DNA of 39,906 nt from Deltaproteobacteria bacterium (GTDB lineage: Bacteria; Myxococcota_A; UBA9160; SMWR01): contig JAFDBP010000020.1 in assembly GCA_019313245.1 (NCBI GenBank), positions 1 to 39,906 of the forward strand. Direction: 5' to 3'. Every line of letters starts with the position of its first letter. Position 1 is the first letter of the stretch. Shown here piece after piece: positions 7,355 through 16,121 of the stretch. A program made the translations under genes and the position numbers. The notes below the pieces were generated by a model, which saw only the letters and a list, made by a program, of their open reading frames with translations, was not told the origin of the DNA and did not search any database.

Positions 7355-8848
7355 GTGTCCACTCGCTCCGAAGGCGTATTCGAGATCTTCCGGCCCGCAA
7401 TCGATTTTCGCATCTCTGTGTTGCTCTGCGCCGCGCTCGCGTTGGCGTGCGGGGGCAGACCGGTGGCTCCGGTATCGGTGAAATCTTCGGCCCCTGTGAA
7501 CCCCCCGGTCGCGACTGTGGAAACCGAGGCGCCGGAAGCGGAAGTCGCGCTCGATTCGAGGGCCGCGCCGGAACCCGAAGTTCCGATCGATTCGGCAATC
7601 GTGACAGAACTGCTTCGCCTGGCCGAAAACGAGCGCCGTACCGGAGACATCGAAGCGGAATACGGCTATCTCGCCGAAGTCATCGAACTCGACAGTTCCC
7701 ACTCTCGAGCGCACGCGCGGCTCGCAGAGATCACCGGCCCCGCTCCCGCAATCCCCTTTGCGACACCCGACGCGCTCGTCTCGCGGGCGCTGCGCCACCC
7801 CTACGATCCGAAAGCGCTCGTCGCGGCCGCCGGGGGGCTGGTGGCGCGTGGAGAAACCGATCGGGCCATCGCGTTTCTCGAGCGAGCCGTCTGGCTCGCC
7901 GATCTCGATCCCGCCGCTTCCCTGAGCGCGATCCGACAGCTCTACGCCCTCAGCGATGAATGGAGGGAGCACCGCATCGTTCCCGTCCATCTGTACGTCG
8001 ACGAGTTGATCCGGATGCAGCCCGACTGGCGGTTCCAGATGCGGAATCTGTGGCTCTCCGCCTCCGCGATGTTGGACTCGGCGCTCGAGACGCGCTTCGT
8101 ACCGATCGCGATCCTTCCGTTCGAAATCGGCGATGCGCCGAACGACCTCGATTCGATTCACGAGGCATTCCTCGCCGAAGCGCGCCCGTCGGCCGAGGGC
8201 CTCTACGCGGTGATGACGGGGCGCCGCGTCCCGGACGATGACGCGGTCTACAAGAAGGGCGTCGCGGAGTTCATCGGGCGCAGCCTGGCGGTTCGCATCG
8301 CTCCCGGCGCGGTTCGGAGCCGGGTGCTCGCGCACGAGATCCTGCACCTCTACGGCGCCATCCACGTACTCGAGGGCGTCGATACGCTGATGAATCCGAC
8401 GGGCGATGCGCTCGCCCTCGACGCCCCCAACATCCGGATCGTCCGCGCGCTGCGGGGCCGGGAATTCGGGTCCGGTGGCATCGAGCAGAACGTGATCCCC
8501 TATATCGATCTCGGCGTGACGATCGCCGCCTACCGGGCCGCGCTGAGCGTAAACCTCAGCCTCCGCGAGACCGAAATCGACGAGGCGATGCGTTCGAGCG
8601 AAAGCTCGTCGGATCAAGTGGCGTATCGCGTCCACAAAGCCACCTATCTCGACGCGCACCTCGCGGACGCGGCGTGGTTGGTGGCCTCGTTGATGCTCGA
8701 GGATGGACAGCGGGTCGAGGCGATTCGCCTGTTCGATCTGGCGAGCCAACTCTACGGAAGGTTGACGCCGCGCGGGCGCGAATCCGCCGACAGGGCGCGG
8801 GCGCTGAGGGAGTCGATGGGGGCTGCGAGCCCTCCCGCAATCGAGTAG
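7355..8848 (+). CDS. Putative lipoprotein with metzincin-type zinc protease motif and helical repeats
   Basis: The N-terminus after GTG 7355 has a hydrophobic segment ending LLCAALALACGG, a lipoprotein-type signal with Cys as the probable first mature residue. A proline/valine/glutamate-rich linker follows, then TPR-like helices (about residues 80-200). At residues 327-337 there is HEILHLYGAIH, an exact H-E-x2-H-x2-G-x2-H zinc site. LMNPTGD about 17 residues later fits the metzincin Met-turn. A second helical-repeat stretch ends the protein. It is therefore probably an envelope-anchored metallopeptidase. The family is not recognised beyond the motif. The start is uncertain: the frame opens at 7253 and GGAGG lies only 3 bases before the GTG. 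Confidence 0.72.
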   Translation: MSTRSEGVFEIFRPAIDFRISVLLCAALALACGGRPVAPVSVKSSAPVNPPVATVETEAPEAEVALDSRAAPEPEVPIDSAIVTELLRLAENERRTGDIEAEYGYLAEVIELDSSHSRAHARLAEITGPAPAIPFATPDALVSRALRHPYDPKALVAAAGGLVARGETDRAIAFLERAVWLADLDPAASLSAIRQLYALSDEWREHRIVPVHLYVDELIRMQPDWRFQMRNLWLSASAMLDSALETRFVPIAILPFEIGDAPNDLDSIHEAFLAEARPSAEGLYAVMTGRRVPDDDAVYKKGVAEFIGRSLAVRIAPGAVRSRVLAHEILHLYGAIHVLEGVDTLMNPTGDALALDAPNIRIVRALRGREFGSGGIEQNVIPYIDLGVTIAAYRAALSVNLSLRETEIDEAMRSSESSSDQVAYRVHKATYLDAHLADAAWLVASLMLEDGQRVEAIRLFDLASQLYGRLTPRGRESADRARALRESMGAASPPAIE

Positions 8849-8855
8849 ATCGTCG

Positions 8856-9182
8856 CTACGTGCGGTTGATCACGTCCGTCCGAACTTCGGATTCGGAGGG
8901 CATGATGATCCAGAGAATGACGTAGACGATCAGGAAGATGCCTCCGGAAAAGATGCACCCGAGCACGAAGGCGAGCCTCAGGATCGTGACCGACACCCCG
9001 AATTGTTCGGCGAGCCCCATGCAGACGCCGGCCAGGGATCTGCCCTGGTGGGGTCGAATCCACTGCTCGGTCAGACCGCGCAGGCGCGCGCCGGGATCCA
9101 CCATGCTGCTGCAGTAGCGGCATTTGATGGCTTCAGCGCGGATCGATTCCGCGCACCAGGGGCATTGCTTCATTTCGCTCAT
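8856..9182 (-). CDS. Zinc-ribbon/PspC-domain membrane protein (second copy)
   Basis: A 108-residue protein. CPWC (Cys7, Cys10) and CRYC (Cys21, Cys24) form a zinc ribbon. RSLAGVCMGLAEQFGVSVTILRL then starts the PspC domain, with one hydrophobic helix and the terminal IMPSESE. PspC proteins are inner-membrane stress-sensing partners in the phage-shock response. Its ATG overlaps the anti-sigma stop by 4 bp (ATGA), so translation is coupled. It resembles the protein at 10164-10595 in the same operon but lacks that protein's long acidic tail. It may help signal envelope stress to the sigma/anti-sigma pair; that role is inferred from position. Confidence 0.88.
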   Translation of the reverse strand: MSEMKQCPWCAESIRAEAIKCRYCSSMVDPGARLRGLTEQWIRPHQGRSLAGVCMGLAEQFGVSVTILRLAFVLGCIFSGGIFLIVYVILWIIMPSESEVRTDVINRT

Positions 9183-9667
9183 GGGGCCTCCAGGCGATTG
9201 CGATTCGCATAGGCGACGGCGAACGGGAGCAACCCGTAGAGCCCGCCCAACGTCAGCGCCGCCGACGCGGCGTAGAAGATCGTCAGTCCGGTGAGCACCG
9301 AGGTCGGCAGCCAGGGTTCGAGCAGGTAGGAAAATCCCCGAGTCCACAGCCAACCCTGTCCGATCGCGATCGGCAGGGCCAGCAGCGCGACGGCGAGTGG
9401 CGCGGCGATGTCCCAGCGCAACAGCGGGGCCGAGTGGGTGGCCCGCAGCGCTCGAGTGGCTCGCTCGTGAACCTCTGCCCGCAGCTGCGCTGAGATCGCC
9501 TCGGGCCGAGCGTCGCCCGCGTCGCCGATCAACTGCGCGAGCAGCGCGAAGTGCGACGCACAGTCGGCGCAGGTTTCGAGGTGTGCGCGCTGGTCTTCGG
9601 CGAGCGTCTCGAGTCCGCCCTCGAAGGCGGCTTGCTCGAGTCGCTGCTGGATCGCTTCGCAGTTCAC
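9179..9667 (-). CDS. Anti-sigma factor with zinc-binding domain
   Basis: Start is GTG 9667, overlapping the sigma-factor stop by 4 bp (GTGA). The 162-residue protein has H-x3-C-x2-C at residues 29-36 (HLETCADC), the ZAS anti-sigma signature. After a linker come about three hydrophobic segments (DIAAPLAVALLALPIAI, TSVLTGLTIFYAASAALTL, LYGLLPFAVAYA). The N-terminal domain should hold the ECF sigma factor inactive at the membrane until a signal releases it. An ATG upstream would lie inside the sigma gene. Gene order and motif agree, so the call is strong. Confidence 0.9.
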   Translation of the reverse strand: MNCEAIQQRLEQAAFEGGLETLAEDQRAHLETCADCASHFALLAQLIGDAGDARPEAISAQLRAEVHERATRALRATHSAPLLRWDIAAPLAVALLALPIAIGQGWLWTRGFSYLLEPWLPTSVLTGLTIFYAASAALTLGGLYGLLPFAVAYANRNRLEAP

Positions 9668-10185
9668 TTCGAAACTCCATATCCGCCGCGCAGTTCGCGC
9701 AGCGCCGCGTGCAGTCGGCTCTTGACCGTACCGCGCGGAATCTCGAGAGACTCCGCCATTTCCGCCTCGCTCATGCCCTCGTAGTAACGCAGCAGCAGTA
9801 CCGCCCGCAGGTTCTCGGGGAGTTGGGCGATGCGCGCGCGCAGTTCGCCCCGATCGACCGCGTCCGCAGCGGGCACTGTGTCGGGCCTCGCCGCGAGTGT
9901 GCGCAATGCGCGCTCTTTCGTCAGCCTGCGGCGAAACCAATCCCGCGCGAGGTTGGTCGCGATTCCGTAGAGCCAACTTCGAAAGCGCCGCGCGCTGTCG
10001 AAGCTCTTCGCCGAGCGGGCAATCCGCACCCAGGTTTCCTGCAGCAGATCGTCGGCGTCTTCGCGGTTTCCGCTGTGACGAAGCAGATAGGCGTGCACGC
10101 CGGCCGCGTAGCGATCGATCAGCGCTGCGAGAGCGGCTTCATCGCCACCCGCGACCGCCGTCATCAGGTCCTCGTCGGAGCGCAT
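9664..10185 (-). CDS. ECF-type RNA polymerase sigma factor
   Basis: A 173-residue sigma-70 family factor of the extracytoplasmic-function class. Region 2 shows GNREDADDLLQETWVRI and FRSWLYGIATNLARDWFRRR. Region 4 shows LPENLRAVLLLRYYEGMSEA followed by the helix-turn-helix IPRGTVKSRLHAALREL. Regions 1 and 3 are absent, as expected. Its ATG at 10185 lies within the 3' end of the PspC gene (22 bp overlap), and its stop overlaps the anti-sigma start. It probably controls its own operon. I did not find a convincing ECF-type promoter upstream of 10595. Confidence 0.94.
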   Translation of the reverse strand: MRSDEDLMTAVAGGDEAALAALIDRYAAGVHAYLLRHSGNREDADDLLQETWVRIARSAKSFDSARRFRSWLYGIATNLARDWFRRRLTKERALRTLAARPDTVPAADAVDRGELRARIAQLPENLRAVLLLRYYEGMSEAEMAESLEIPRGTVKSRLHAALRELRGGYGVSK

Positions 10186-10595
10186 CCGCTGGCTGGCTCT
10201 CCCGCGGAGGCGTCTTCTGTGTCGGGCCCCTCGTCGCGGGGCGACGCCGCCGTTCCAGGTTCATCGAAAAGGGCGCGAAACGCATCCATCAGCCGATCGA
10301 AGCCGTTTCGTCCGCCCTGCTGATCGGGTAGCACGAACCATAGAACAGCGTAGAGCGCAAAACCGATGCCGTGAAAGAGCGCCAGCAGCACGAAGCCCAC
10401 CCTGACCGCGGAGACCGAAAACCGCAGTTGGTGGGCGATGGCCGCGCAGACACCCGCGAGGCGTCGCCCCGGATAGTCTCGGTGCCACTCGCCGGGGTTT
10501 CGCAGCCCCCCCGAGACGCGGCTTCCGCAATAGCGGCAGCGGATGGACTGCATGGCGATCTGTTCCGCGCACCAGGGGCACGTCTTGGCCGTCAT
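10164..10595 (-). CDS. Zinc-ribbon/PspC-domain membrane protein (first copy)
   Basis: The first gene of the sigma operon; its ATG is preceded by a very strong ribosome site (GGAGGA). Cys6, Cys9, Cys20 and Cys23 (CPWC...CRYC) make a zinc ribbon. RRLAGVCAAIAHQLRFSVSA begins the PspC domain, followed by a hydrophobic helix ending FALYAVLWFVLP. Residues after about 105 form a polar, acidic, proline-containing tail. The 143-residue protein shares its architecture with the operon's last gene, so the two look like old duplicates. It probably sits in the inner membrane with the ribbon in the cytosol. Confidence 0.88.
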   Translation of the reverse strand: MTAKTCPWCAEQIAMQSIRCRYCGSRVSGGLRNPGEWHRDYPGRRLAGVCAAIAHQLRFSVSAVRVGFVLLALFHGIGFALYAVLWFVLPDQQGGRNGFDRLMDAFRALFDEPGTAASPRDEGPDTEDASAGEPASGCAPTRT

Positions 10596-10741
10596 CTCGT
10601 TTCCTCCTTCGCGGTGTCTGGCTTTCGAGTCGTAGACTGGACCCTTTGTCCTCTATCCGGTTGTACGCGCGAGCCGCCAATCGGTTCGATTTTGGGGAGC
10701 GATTGTTTGCGAAAGGGCGCCCAGCTGGTCGAGCGGAGGCT

Positions 10742-12547
10742 TCACCGGCGCGCGGTTTTCCTCGTAGGTCCGCGTTGGGAATCGCGTTTTTCGGATTGGC
10801 GCACCTGCAGGCTGCGCAGTCGGTTGATCGCCGCAGCCAATTCGAAGCGCCGGGGTCGCGGGTAGTTTCCCGGGTGCTGGCCCACGCGGTAGAAGGGGTC
10901 GAGTTCATCGAGGCCCCTTTCGTCGAAGAGCGTGTCGAGCCGATCGAGTACGTCTCGAAGCGTGCGATCGCAGTCGATCAGGCGCTCTGCCGCGAAGTGG
11001 ATGGCGGCTGCGATGGCGCGGGTCTGGCTTCTGTCCACGAGTTGTTCGACTCCGCGCAGATCGATTTCTTCGCGGCCGAATTCGATCTGATCGAGCGAGC
11101 GCGTCCGAATCGAAACCCGCTTGCGGCCGCGCGAAGCGTCGATGCTGCCCTGCAGCGGAATTCGCTGCGCGACCTCGCCCACGGGGTTGGCCGCTTCCAT
11201 CTGGCGCGACGAGCTGGCGTTCGCCGCGATGGCCCTCGCCTCTTCGGTGACGTCGAGCGGGCGATAGTCGCGCAATGCGATCACCGTATCGGCGGTGTCG
11301 AAGTAATCCCCGCATCCGCCCATCACCAACACGGTCGACACCGAGAGCGACTCGTGCAGCTCGCGGACGCGCTCCACGAACGGCGTGATCGGCTCGTGCT
11401 GTTTCTGGATCAGCGCCTGCATGCGGGCGTCGCGCACCATGAAATTGGTCGCCGACGTGTCCTCGTCGAGCAGCAGACCCGACGCTCCGGCCTCGAGCGC
11501 CTCCACGAGGCTCGCCGCCTGGCTGGTCGAGCCACTGGCGTCGTCGCTCTCGAACGCGGTGGTGCTGCGGCCCTGCGGGAGATTGCGGATGAATGCGTCG
11601 ATATCGACCTTCTCCACCCGGCGGCCGTCTTCTGCGCGGATCTTGACGAGGCCGCGATCGCTGACCACCCACTCCCGCCCGTCGCCCGGGATGTGCGGGT
11701 ACACGCCGCGCTCGATCGCGTCGAGCAGGGTCGACTTTCCGTGGTAGCCGCCCCCCACGATCAGTGTGACGCCCTCGCGCACTCCGAGCCCCTCGATCGA
11801 GCTGCGCAGCGCACCGCCGATTTCGACCGGGCGGAGCAGGTCGATTTCGACGCGGAGCGACTCCGGAGACTCGAACGCGACGACGTTTTGCGCCGCGAGT
11901 GGCCGGTCGCTCGCGCCGCTCTCCCGGGGCAGGCGCGAGCCGTCAGCCACGAATGCGATCAGACCCAGCGAGGAGAGTTGATCGCGTATCGCCTCTTGAT
12001 TCTCGATGCAGTCGACGAAGTGGCGAGCCGCGTCGGCGGGCGGCTGCACGAGCGAGGCCCTGGCGATTGCGAAGAGCCGCTCGCAGAGCAGTTTTTCCGC
12101 CTCGCGCCCGAGGATCTTCCGACCGTTTGCGGGAAGCCCGACCTCCAACCGGACCTCGACCCACTCCGAGGTCACGACGATCGCAGTTCGCTTCAGCACC
12201 TCCTGGCCGCCCGCATCCACGAGCACCACGCCGCTCTTTCCGCTGCCCTTGCGCTCGCCGCCAGATCTCGCGCAGTCGCGAGCCGCGCGGCGGACCCGCC
12301 GAGCCAGATGGTCTTCGAAGGCGAGGCGTCGCACGGAATTGTCGAAGAGCTCTGCGGGCAGCTGCGCAAAGCTCTGATCCACCCTCAAGCGGAGTTTGGA
12401 GGGTGATGCGAACGGATCTCCCTGCACGTGATCGACGCAGAGCCTGAAGGCGTCCAGCTCGAACTCGCCCCGGATCTCGTGGTAGGCGTTGTAGCTCCGG
12501 CCATCGATTCGCTTCAGGATCCGGCGCAGATCATCGATGTTCGGCAT
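10742..12547 (-). CDS. ABC-class ATPase of the COG3044 family
   Basis: Start ATG 12547 (MPNIDDLRRIL); the frame continues to 12775 but that part overlaps the divergent gene. The 601-residue soluble protein has GGGYHGKSTLLDAI as Walker A near the centre, then ESDDASGSTSQAA, and LLLDEDTSATNFM as Walker B. There are no membrane helices. It matches the conserved bacterial family called predicted ATPase of the ABC class. The trypanosome RNA-editing-associated protein MRB1590 belongs to the same wider group, which hints at nucleic-acid binding, but the bacterial role is unknown. It is transcribed alone. Confidence 0.85.
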   Translation of the reverse strand: MPNIDDLRRILKRIDGRSYNAYHEIRGEFELDAFRLCVDHVQGDPFASPSKLRLRVDQSFAQLPAELFDNSVRRLAFEDHLARRVRRAARDCARSGGERKGSGKSGVVLVDAGGQEVLKRTAIVVTSEWVEVRLEVGLPANGRKILGREAEKLLCERLFAIARASLVQPPADAARHFVDCIENQEAIRDQLSSLGLIAFVADGSRLPRESGASDRPLAAQNVVAFESPESLRVEIDLLRPVEIGGALRSSIEGLGVREGVTLIVGGGYHGKSTLLDAIERGVYPHIPGDGREWVVSDRGLVKIRAEDGRRVEKVDIDAFIRNLPQGRSTTAFESDDASGSTSQAASLVEALEAGASGLLLDEDTSATNFMVRDARMQALIQKQHEPITPFVERVRELHESLSVSTVLVMGGCGDYFDTADTVIALRDYRPLDVTEEARAIAANASSSRQMEAANPVGEVAQRIPLQGSIDASRGRKRVSIRTRSLDQIEFGREEIDLRGVEQLVDRSQTRAIAAAIHFAAERLIDCDRTLRDVLDRLDTLFDERGLDELDPFYRVGQHPGNYPRPRRFELAAAINRLRSLQVRQSEKRDSQRGPTRKTARR

Positions 12548-12713
12548 TTGAAGCCGCCCCTCTTGCGCGCGCGCCGCTGATGCCGCGACACTGGCGCAGG
12601 ATAGGGGATCCGCCCGCTGTTCTCTGGATGTCGCGATTCGGCCGGAAGGGGTCGGATGCGATCGGTCGAGCCGGAGATGCGGCGGCCGGGAAATCACAAG
12701 CGAGGGTTCGATC

Positions 12714-13196
12714 GTGACGCTGGACCAGTTGGGAAACCTGGGGGAATTCATCTCTGGACTCGCTGTCGTGGTCACCCTGGTCTACCTCGCGATCCAGATT
12801 CGACACAACACGCGGGCCGTGCGCTCGAGCATGCACCACGCGATGATCGATTCCACCCTGCGGATCGCGGAGAGCCTGAGTGACAACGCAGACGTGGCTC
12901 GCATCGTGTTGAGAGCGGACGAGGACTACGACAACCTCACGCAAGAAGAGCTGATTCGATTCGAGGCCTACGGCGAGCGGGTGTTCAGCAATTTCGAGAG
13001 CGTCTTCTACAGCTATCGGAATTCGATGATCGAAGAGGATCTCTGGGAATCGTGGGAGTCGTCCTATCTGGCCGACATCAAGCGAAAGTCGATGCGCCGT
13101 TACTGGCAGGATGAGCGCCCCCAGCACCTCTACGATTTCACGCAATTCATCGATCAGTTCTATCGAGCTCAAGCTTCTCGTAACGCCGAAAAGTGA
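12714..13196 (+). CDS. Conserved membrane-anchored protein of unknown function
   Basis: Start GTG 12714 has GAGGG seven bases upstream. The 160-residue protein begins LGEFISGLAVVVTLVYLAIQ, one membrane helix, followed by IRHNTRAVRSS and an all-helical cytoplasmic domain rich in acidic and aromatic residues. This N-terminal pattern (hydrophobic helix then QIRxNT) is common in bacterial proteins annotated only as hypothetical. No catalytic motif is visible. It converges with the aminopeptidase gene, leaving 24 bp between stops. Confidence 0.75.
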   Translation: MTLDQLGNLGEFISGLAVVVTLVYLAIQIRHNTRAVRSSMHHAMIDSTLRIAESLSDNADVARIVLRADEDYDNLTQEELIRFEAYGERVFSNFESVFYSYRNSMIEEDLWESWESSYLADIKRKSMRRYWQDERPQHLYDFTQFIDQFYRAQASRNAEK

Positions 13197-13220
13197 CGTC
13201 GAAGCCTCGCTGTTCGCAGC

Positions 13221-15806
13221 TCAGGTCCGTATCCATTCGGCGAGGTCCACCGCCGCCGAAGCTCGGAAACCCCGGTACCAATCGAAGCGCTCGAGGGCCT
13301 GGCGCAGCGCGCGCTCTCCGGTGGGCACCGGGTTGGCGCGGAAGAATTTCGCGACTTCGCGCCCGTACTCCCTCGTGAGCAGTGCGGGTGTCATTTCGAT
13401 CAGGTAGCTGCACATGTGCGGCGGGACCCGCTTGCGGATCCGATCCCAGCGGCGCTGTATGAATCCCCAGGTGCGTTCGCGCGCCGCCGGATTCGAGAAC
13501 AGGCGCATGAACAAGAAGGCCACGTCCTGGGTTGCGACTGCATCGGTCAGCGCAAACGTCAGGGTTCTGTCGATCAGCTTTGTGTCGCGAAAATCTCCCA
13601 GCGCGAGCAGGAAGCGGCGCTTTTCCTGGGCGCTCGAAGATGTCATGGAGGCGTCGACGAAGCGGCGATGAAGCTCCGCGTCTCCCGTTCGCGCGCCGAG
13701 TGAGACGACCGCATCTGCGATATTCGCGTCGATCGCGCGGCGATTGTCGAGATAGCGATCGCATTGGCGCTGCGAAATTTCGAGGGCGCGCGGCGAATTG
13801 GCGATGCCGCCGACGATCGACAGCAGAACCGCACGGGCCAGGCGAGTTTCGTCCGACTCGTGCGCGGCCGGCTTCCATCCCAATTGCGCGAAGGGCCCTT
13901 CGAATTTCTCGAGCAGCCACTCGCGCATCGGGTCGCCGCATTCGGGCGCCGCATCCGGAATCAATGACTTCGCGATGAACGCCAGGGGTTTGCGCAGCAT
14001 CTCGAGCACGTCGGCGTCGGATTCGCGCGCGAAGGCGCCGGCCAGATCGAGCATCGACCCGATGCGCGCTTGCCCCGCGCGCACCAGCGCCCATTGATGG
14101 TCGATCAAGCCCATCCGCTCGACGGCCTCGAGCGACCCGAGCGACCTGGACAGCCGGCGGATCTCGTCGGCATCGTGCAGTGGGCGGAAGAATCCGCCTT
14201 CCTCCGCGTTTCCGTAGATGAAACGCGGAATCTGCTTCAACGCAATGCGATCCCTCGCGCCGCTGAGCAGGCGCCGCTCGAGCCTTCCCCGTCCGCCCCG
14301 CCCGCCGCCAATTCGACCCACCCAGGGAATGGGCCAGCGGGTGAGCGGTCTTGAAGAACCCGCGCGTTTGCGCGCGGGTTGCTCGACGAAACGCCGCTGC
14401 TGGAACTCGATGACAGGACGTCCCGCGGATTTCGCGCGCCGGATCTCGACGACCGGATAGCCCTCCTGTTCGATCCAGGGTCGAACGAGGGGCCCCACAT
14501 CTTCACCCGAAGCCTTGGAAAGCGCGTCCCACAAATCGGCCGCGACGGTGTTGCCCTCCCGGTGCTTGCGGATGTAGGCGCGGACGCCGCGGCGGAATGT
14601 CGCAGCGCCGAGGTAGCGCTCGATCATGCGGACGACGGCGGCTCCCTTTTCGTAGGTGATTCGATCGAAATTTTCGTCCGCTTCTTCGGGCGTGCGCACG
14701 CGGCAGTAGATCGGATGCGTGTGCCGGAGCGCGTCGAGTTCGAGTGCGGAGGCCGTCCCGTGTTGGAAGTCGAGCCACATCTTCCACTCCGGCTTCCAGT
14801 CGTCGAGAATTGCGAATGCCATCCAGGTCGCGAACGCTTCGTTGAGCCAGAGATCGTCCCACCACGCCATCGTGACCAGGTCGCCGTACCACATGTGGGC
14901 GAGTTCGTGGCAGATGACCTCGGCGGCTCTCTTCTTCTCGTTCAGCGTGGCGCTCCTGGAATCGACCAGCAGCAGGGTCTCGCGAAAGAAGATCGCGCCC
15001 GCGTTCTCCATCGCGCCGAATTCGAAGTCGGGCACCGCTACGAGATCGAGCTTCGAATAGGGGTAGGGCAGACCGAAGTAGTGCTCGAGCCGCTGCAGGC
15101 ACTCGCGCGCGGCTTCCAGGCCGAAAGACGTCTGCGCTCGCTTCCCGGGCGTGTGCCAGATGCGAATCTGGGTCGGGCCGAGTGAAACGGGTTTCGAGGC
15201 CTGGAGATCCCCGACGGCGAGCGCGATCAGGTAGGTCGAAAGCGGCGGCGTCTGCGCGAAATGAACGGTCTTGCGGCCGTCCGCGCGCCGCACGGTCCGG
15301 CGCACCTGTCCGTTGGAGATGACCTTGTTGGCGCTGCCCGTCGTGACGGAGATCGTAAAGCGCGCCTTCAGCGACGGTTCGTCGAAACACGGAAAGAATT
15401 TGCGCGCGTCCGCGGCCTCCAACTGCGTAAACGCGTAGCGGCGATCGCCCACCGTGACGCCGTAGAGCCCGCAGAGGTCCTTGCGCAGCTTTCCCGCGAA
15501 GCCGAGGCGCAGCACGGCCAGGCCTGCGGGCACGGCTTTGTCGAACTCGACCGCGATCATTCCGGTCTCGGGGATCTGCTTCACGCGCCCGCGGCGAACC
15601 TGGTCCGCAATTTCGATTCGCGGTCTCGACACCCTCAGCTCGACGGCGTGAAGGCGGATGGCGCGGCGGCTCTTGTCGAGTTGGATCTCGAGCGCGACTT
15701 CGCCGCGAAACGCGCTGCTCTTTTGCGGATCGACTTCGACGTGAACGTGTACTCGCTGGGGTCGGACGCCGGGATCGAGTCGGTAGCGAGGCGTGCGGGG
15801 GGGCAT
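13221..15806 (-). CDS. M1-family zinc aminopeptidase (aminopeptidase N-like)
   Basis: An 861-residue enzyme with the full M1 signature. GAMEN at residues 264-268 (exopeptidase motif) is followed by HELAH at 300-304 and Glu323 in NEAFA, giving H-E-x2-H-x18-E. The N-terminal beta-saddle (LEAADARKFFPCFDEPSLKA) and the C-terminal helical ERAP1-like half are present. There is no signal peptide, so it is probably cytosolic and trims N-terminal residues from peptides. A low-complexity glycine/arginine insert near residues 500-520 (WVGRIGGGRGGRGR) is unusual. Start ATG 15806 gives MPPRTPRYRLDPG, a normal M1 N-terminus. Confidence 0.95.
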   Translation of the reverse strand: MPPRTPRYRLDPGVRPQRVHVHVEVDPQKSSAFRGEVALEIQLDKSRRAIRLHAVELRVSRPRIEIADQVRRGRVKQIPETGMIAVEFDKAVPAGLAVLRLGFAGKLRKDLCGLYGVTVGDRRYAFTQLEAADARKFFPCFDEPSLKARFTISVTTGSANKVISNGQVRRTVRRADGRKTVHFAQTPPLSTYLIALAVGDLQASKPVSLGPTQIRIWHTPGKRAQTSFGLEAARECLQRLEHYFGLPYPYSKLDLVAVPDFEFGAMENAGAIFFRETLLLVDSRSATLNEKKRAAEVICHELAHMWYGDLVTMAWWDDLWLNEAFATWMAFAILDDWKPEWKMWLDFQHGTASALELDALRHTHPIYCRVRTPEEADENFDRITYEKGAAVVRMIERYLGAATFRRGVRAYIRKHREGNTVAADLWDALSKASGEDVGPLVRPWIEQEGYPVVEIRRAKSAGRPVIEFQQRRFVEQPARKRAGSSRPLTRWPIPWVGRIGGGRGGRGRLERRLLSGARDRIALKQIPRFIYGNAEEGGFFRPLHDADEIRRLSRSLGSLEAVERMGLIDHQWALVRAGQARIGSMLDLAGAFARESDADVLEMLRKPLAFIAKSLIPDAAPECGDPMREWLLEKFEGPFAQLGWKPAAHESDETRLARAVLLSIVGGIANSPRALEISQRQCDRYLDNRRAIDANIADAVVSLGARTGDAELHRRFVDASMTSSSAQEKRRFLLALGDFRDTKLIDRTLTFALTDAVATQDVAFLFMRLFSNPAARERTWGFIQRRWDRIRKRVPPHMCSYLIEMTPALLTREYGREVAKFFRANPVPTGERALRQALERFDWYRGFRASAAVDLAEWIRT

Positions 15807-16121
15807 GATTCGTTCAGCTTCGATTCGCGGCTGCGTTCGCGCGGTGCTCGATGGTTGCGCTCATGAAATTCCTGGCCATGACTGCCGGGCATCGTATCGC
15901 TTTTTGGCGCGCATCGCGGGTCGAGTGCGGCTTTTGCCGCGCGTTGGCCTTCGGCCGGGGCCCGCGCGGCGCCGCGCACCTCCATTCCGGGTCGCGCCCA
16001 GCCAACCGGGCGATTCTCGATCCACCCGTGTATGATCGCCGTGCTGCGATTCGCGCGCCGCCGCCTAGCGCAGCTCCCCCCTGGGCACCTGGGCTGCAAC
16101 GAACGGTGACGGAGTGTATCG
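15807..16121. other. Intergenic region between divergent aminopeptidase and NSS transporter genes
   Basis: No gene is supported in these 315 bp. It must hold promoters for both flanking genes. A -10-like TATGAT is present at 16031-16036, without a convincing -35. Short GC-rich stem-loops occur at 15927-15940 (GCGGC-TTTT-GCCGC) and 15946-15956 (GGCC-TTC-GGCC). Their role is unknown; in a sequence this GC-rich, such small stems arise easily by chance. Confidence 0.4.

Noticed and set aside
15927-15956. Small GC stem-loops as a terminator or riboswitch
   Set aside because: Stems are four to five base pairs without a U-tract and lie in a divergent promoter region.
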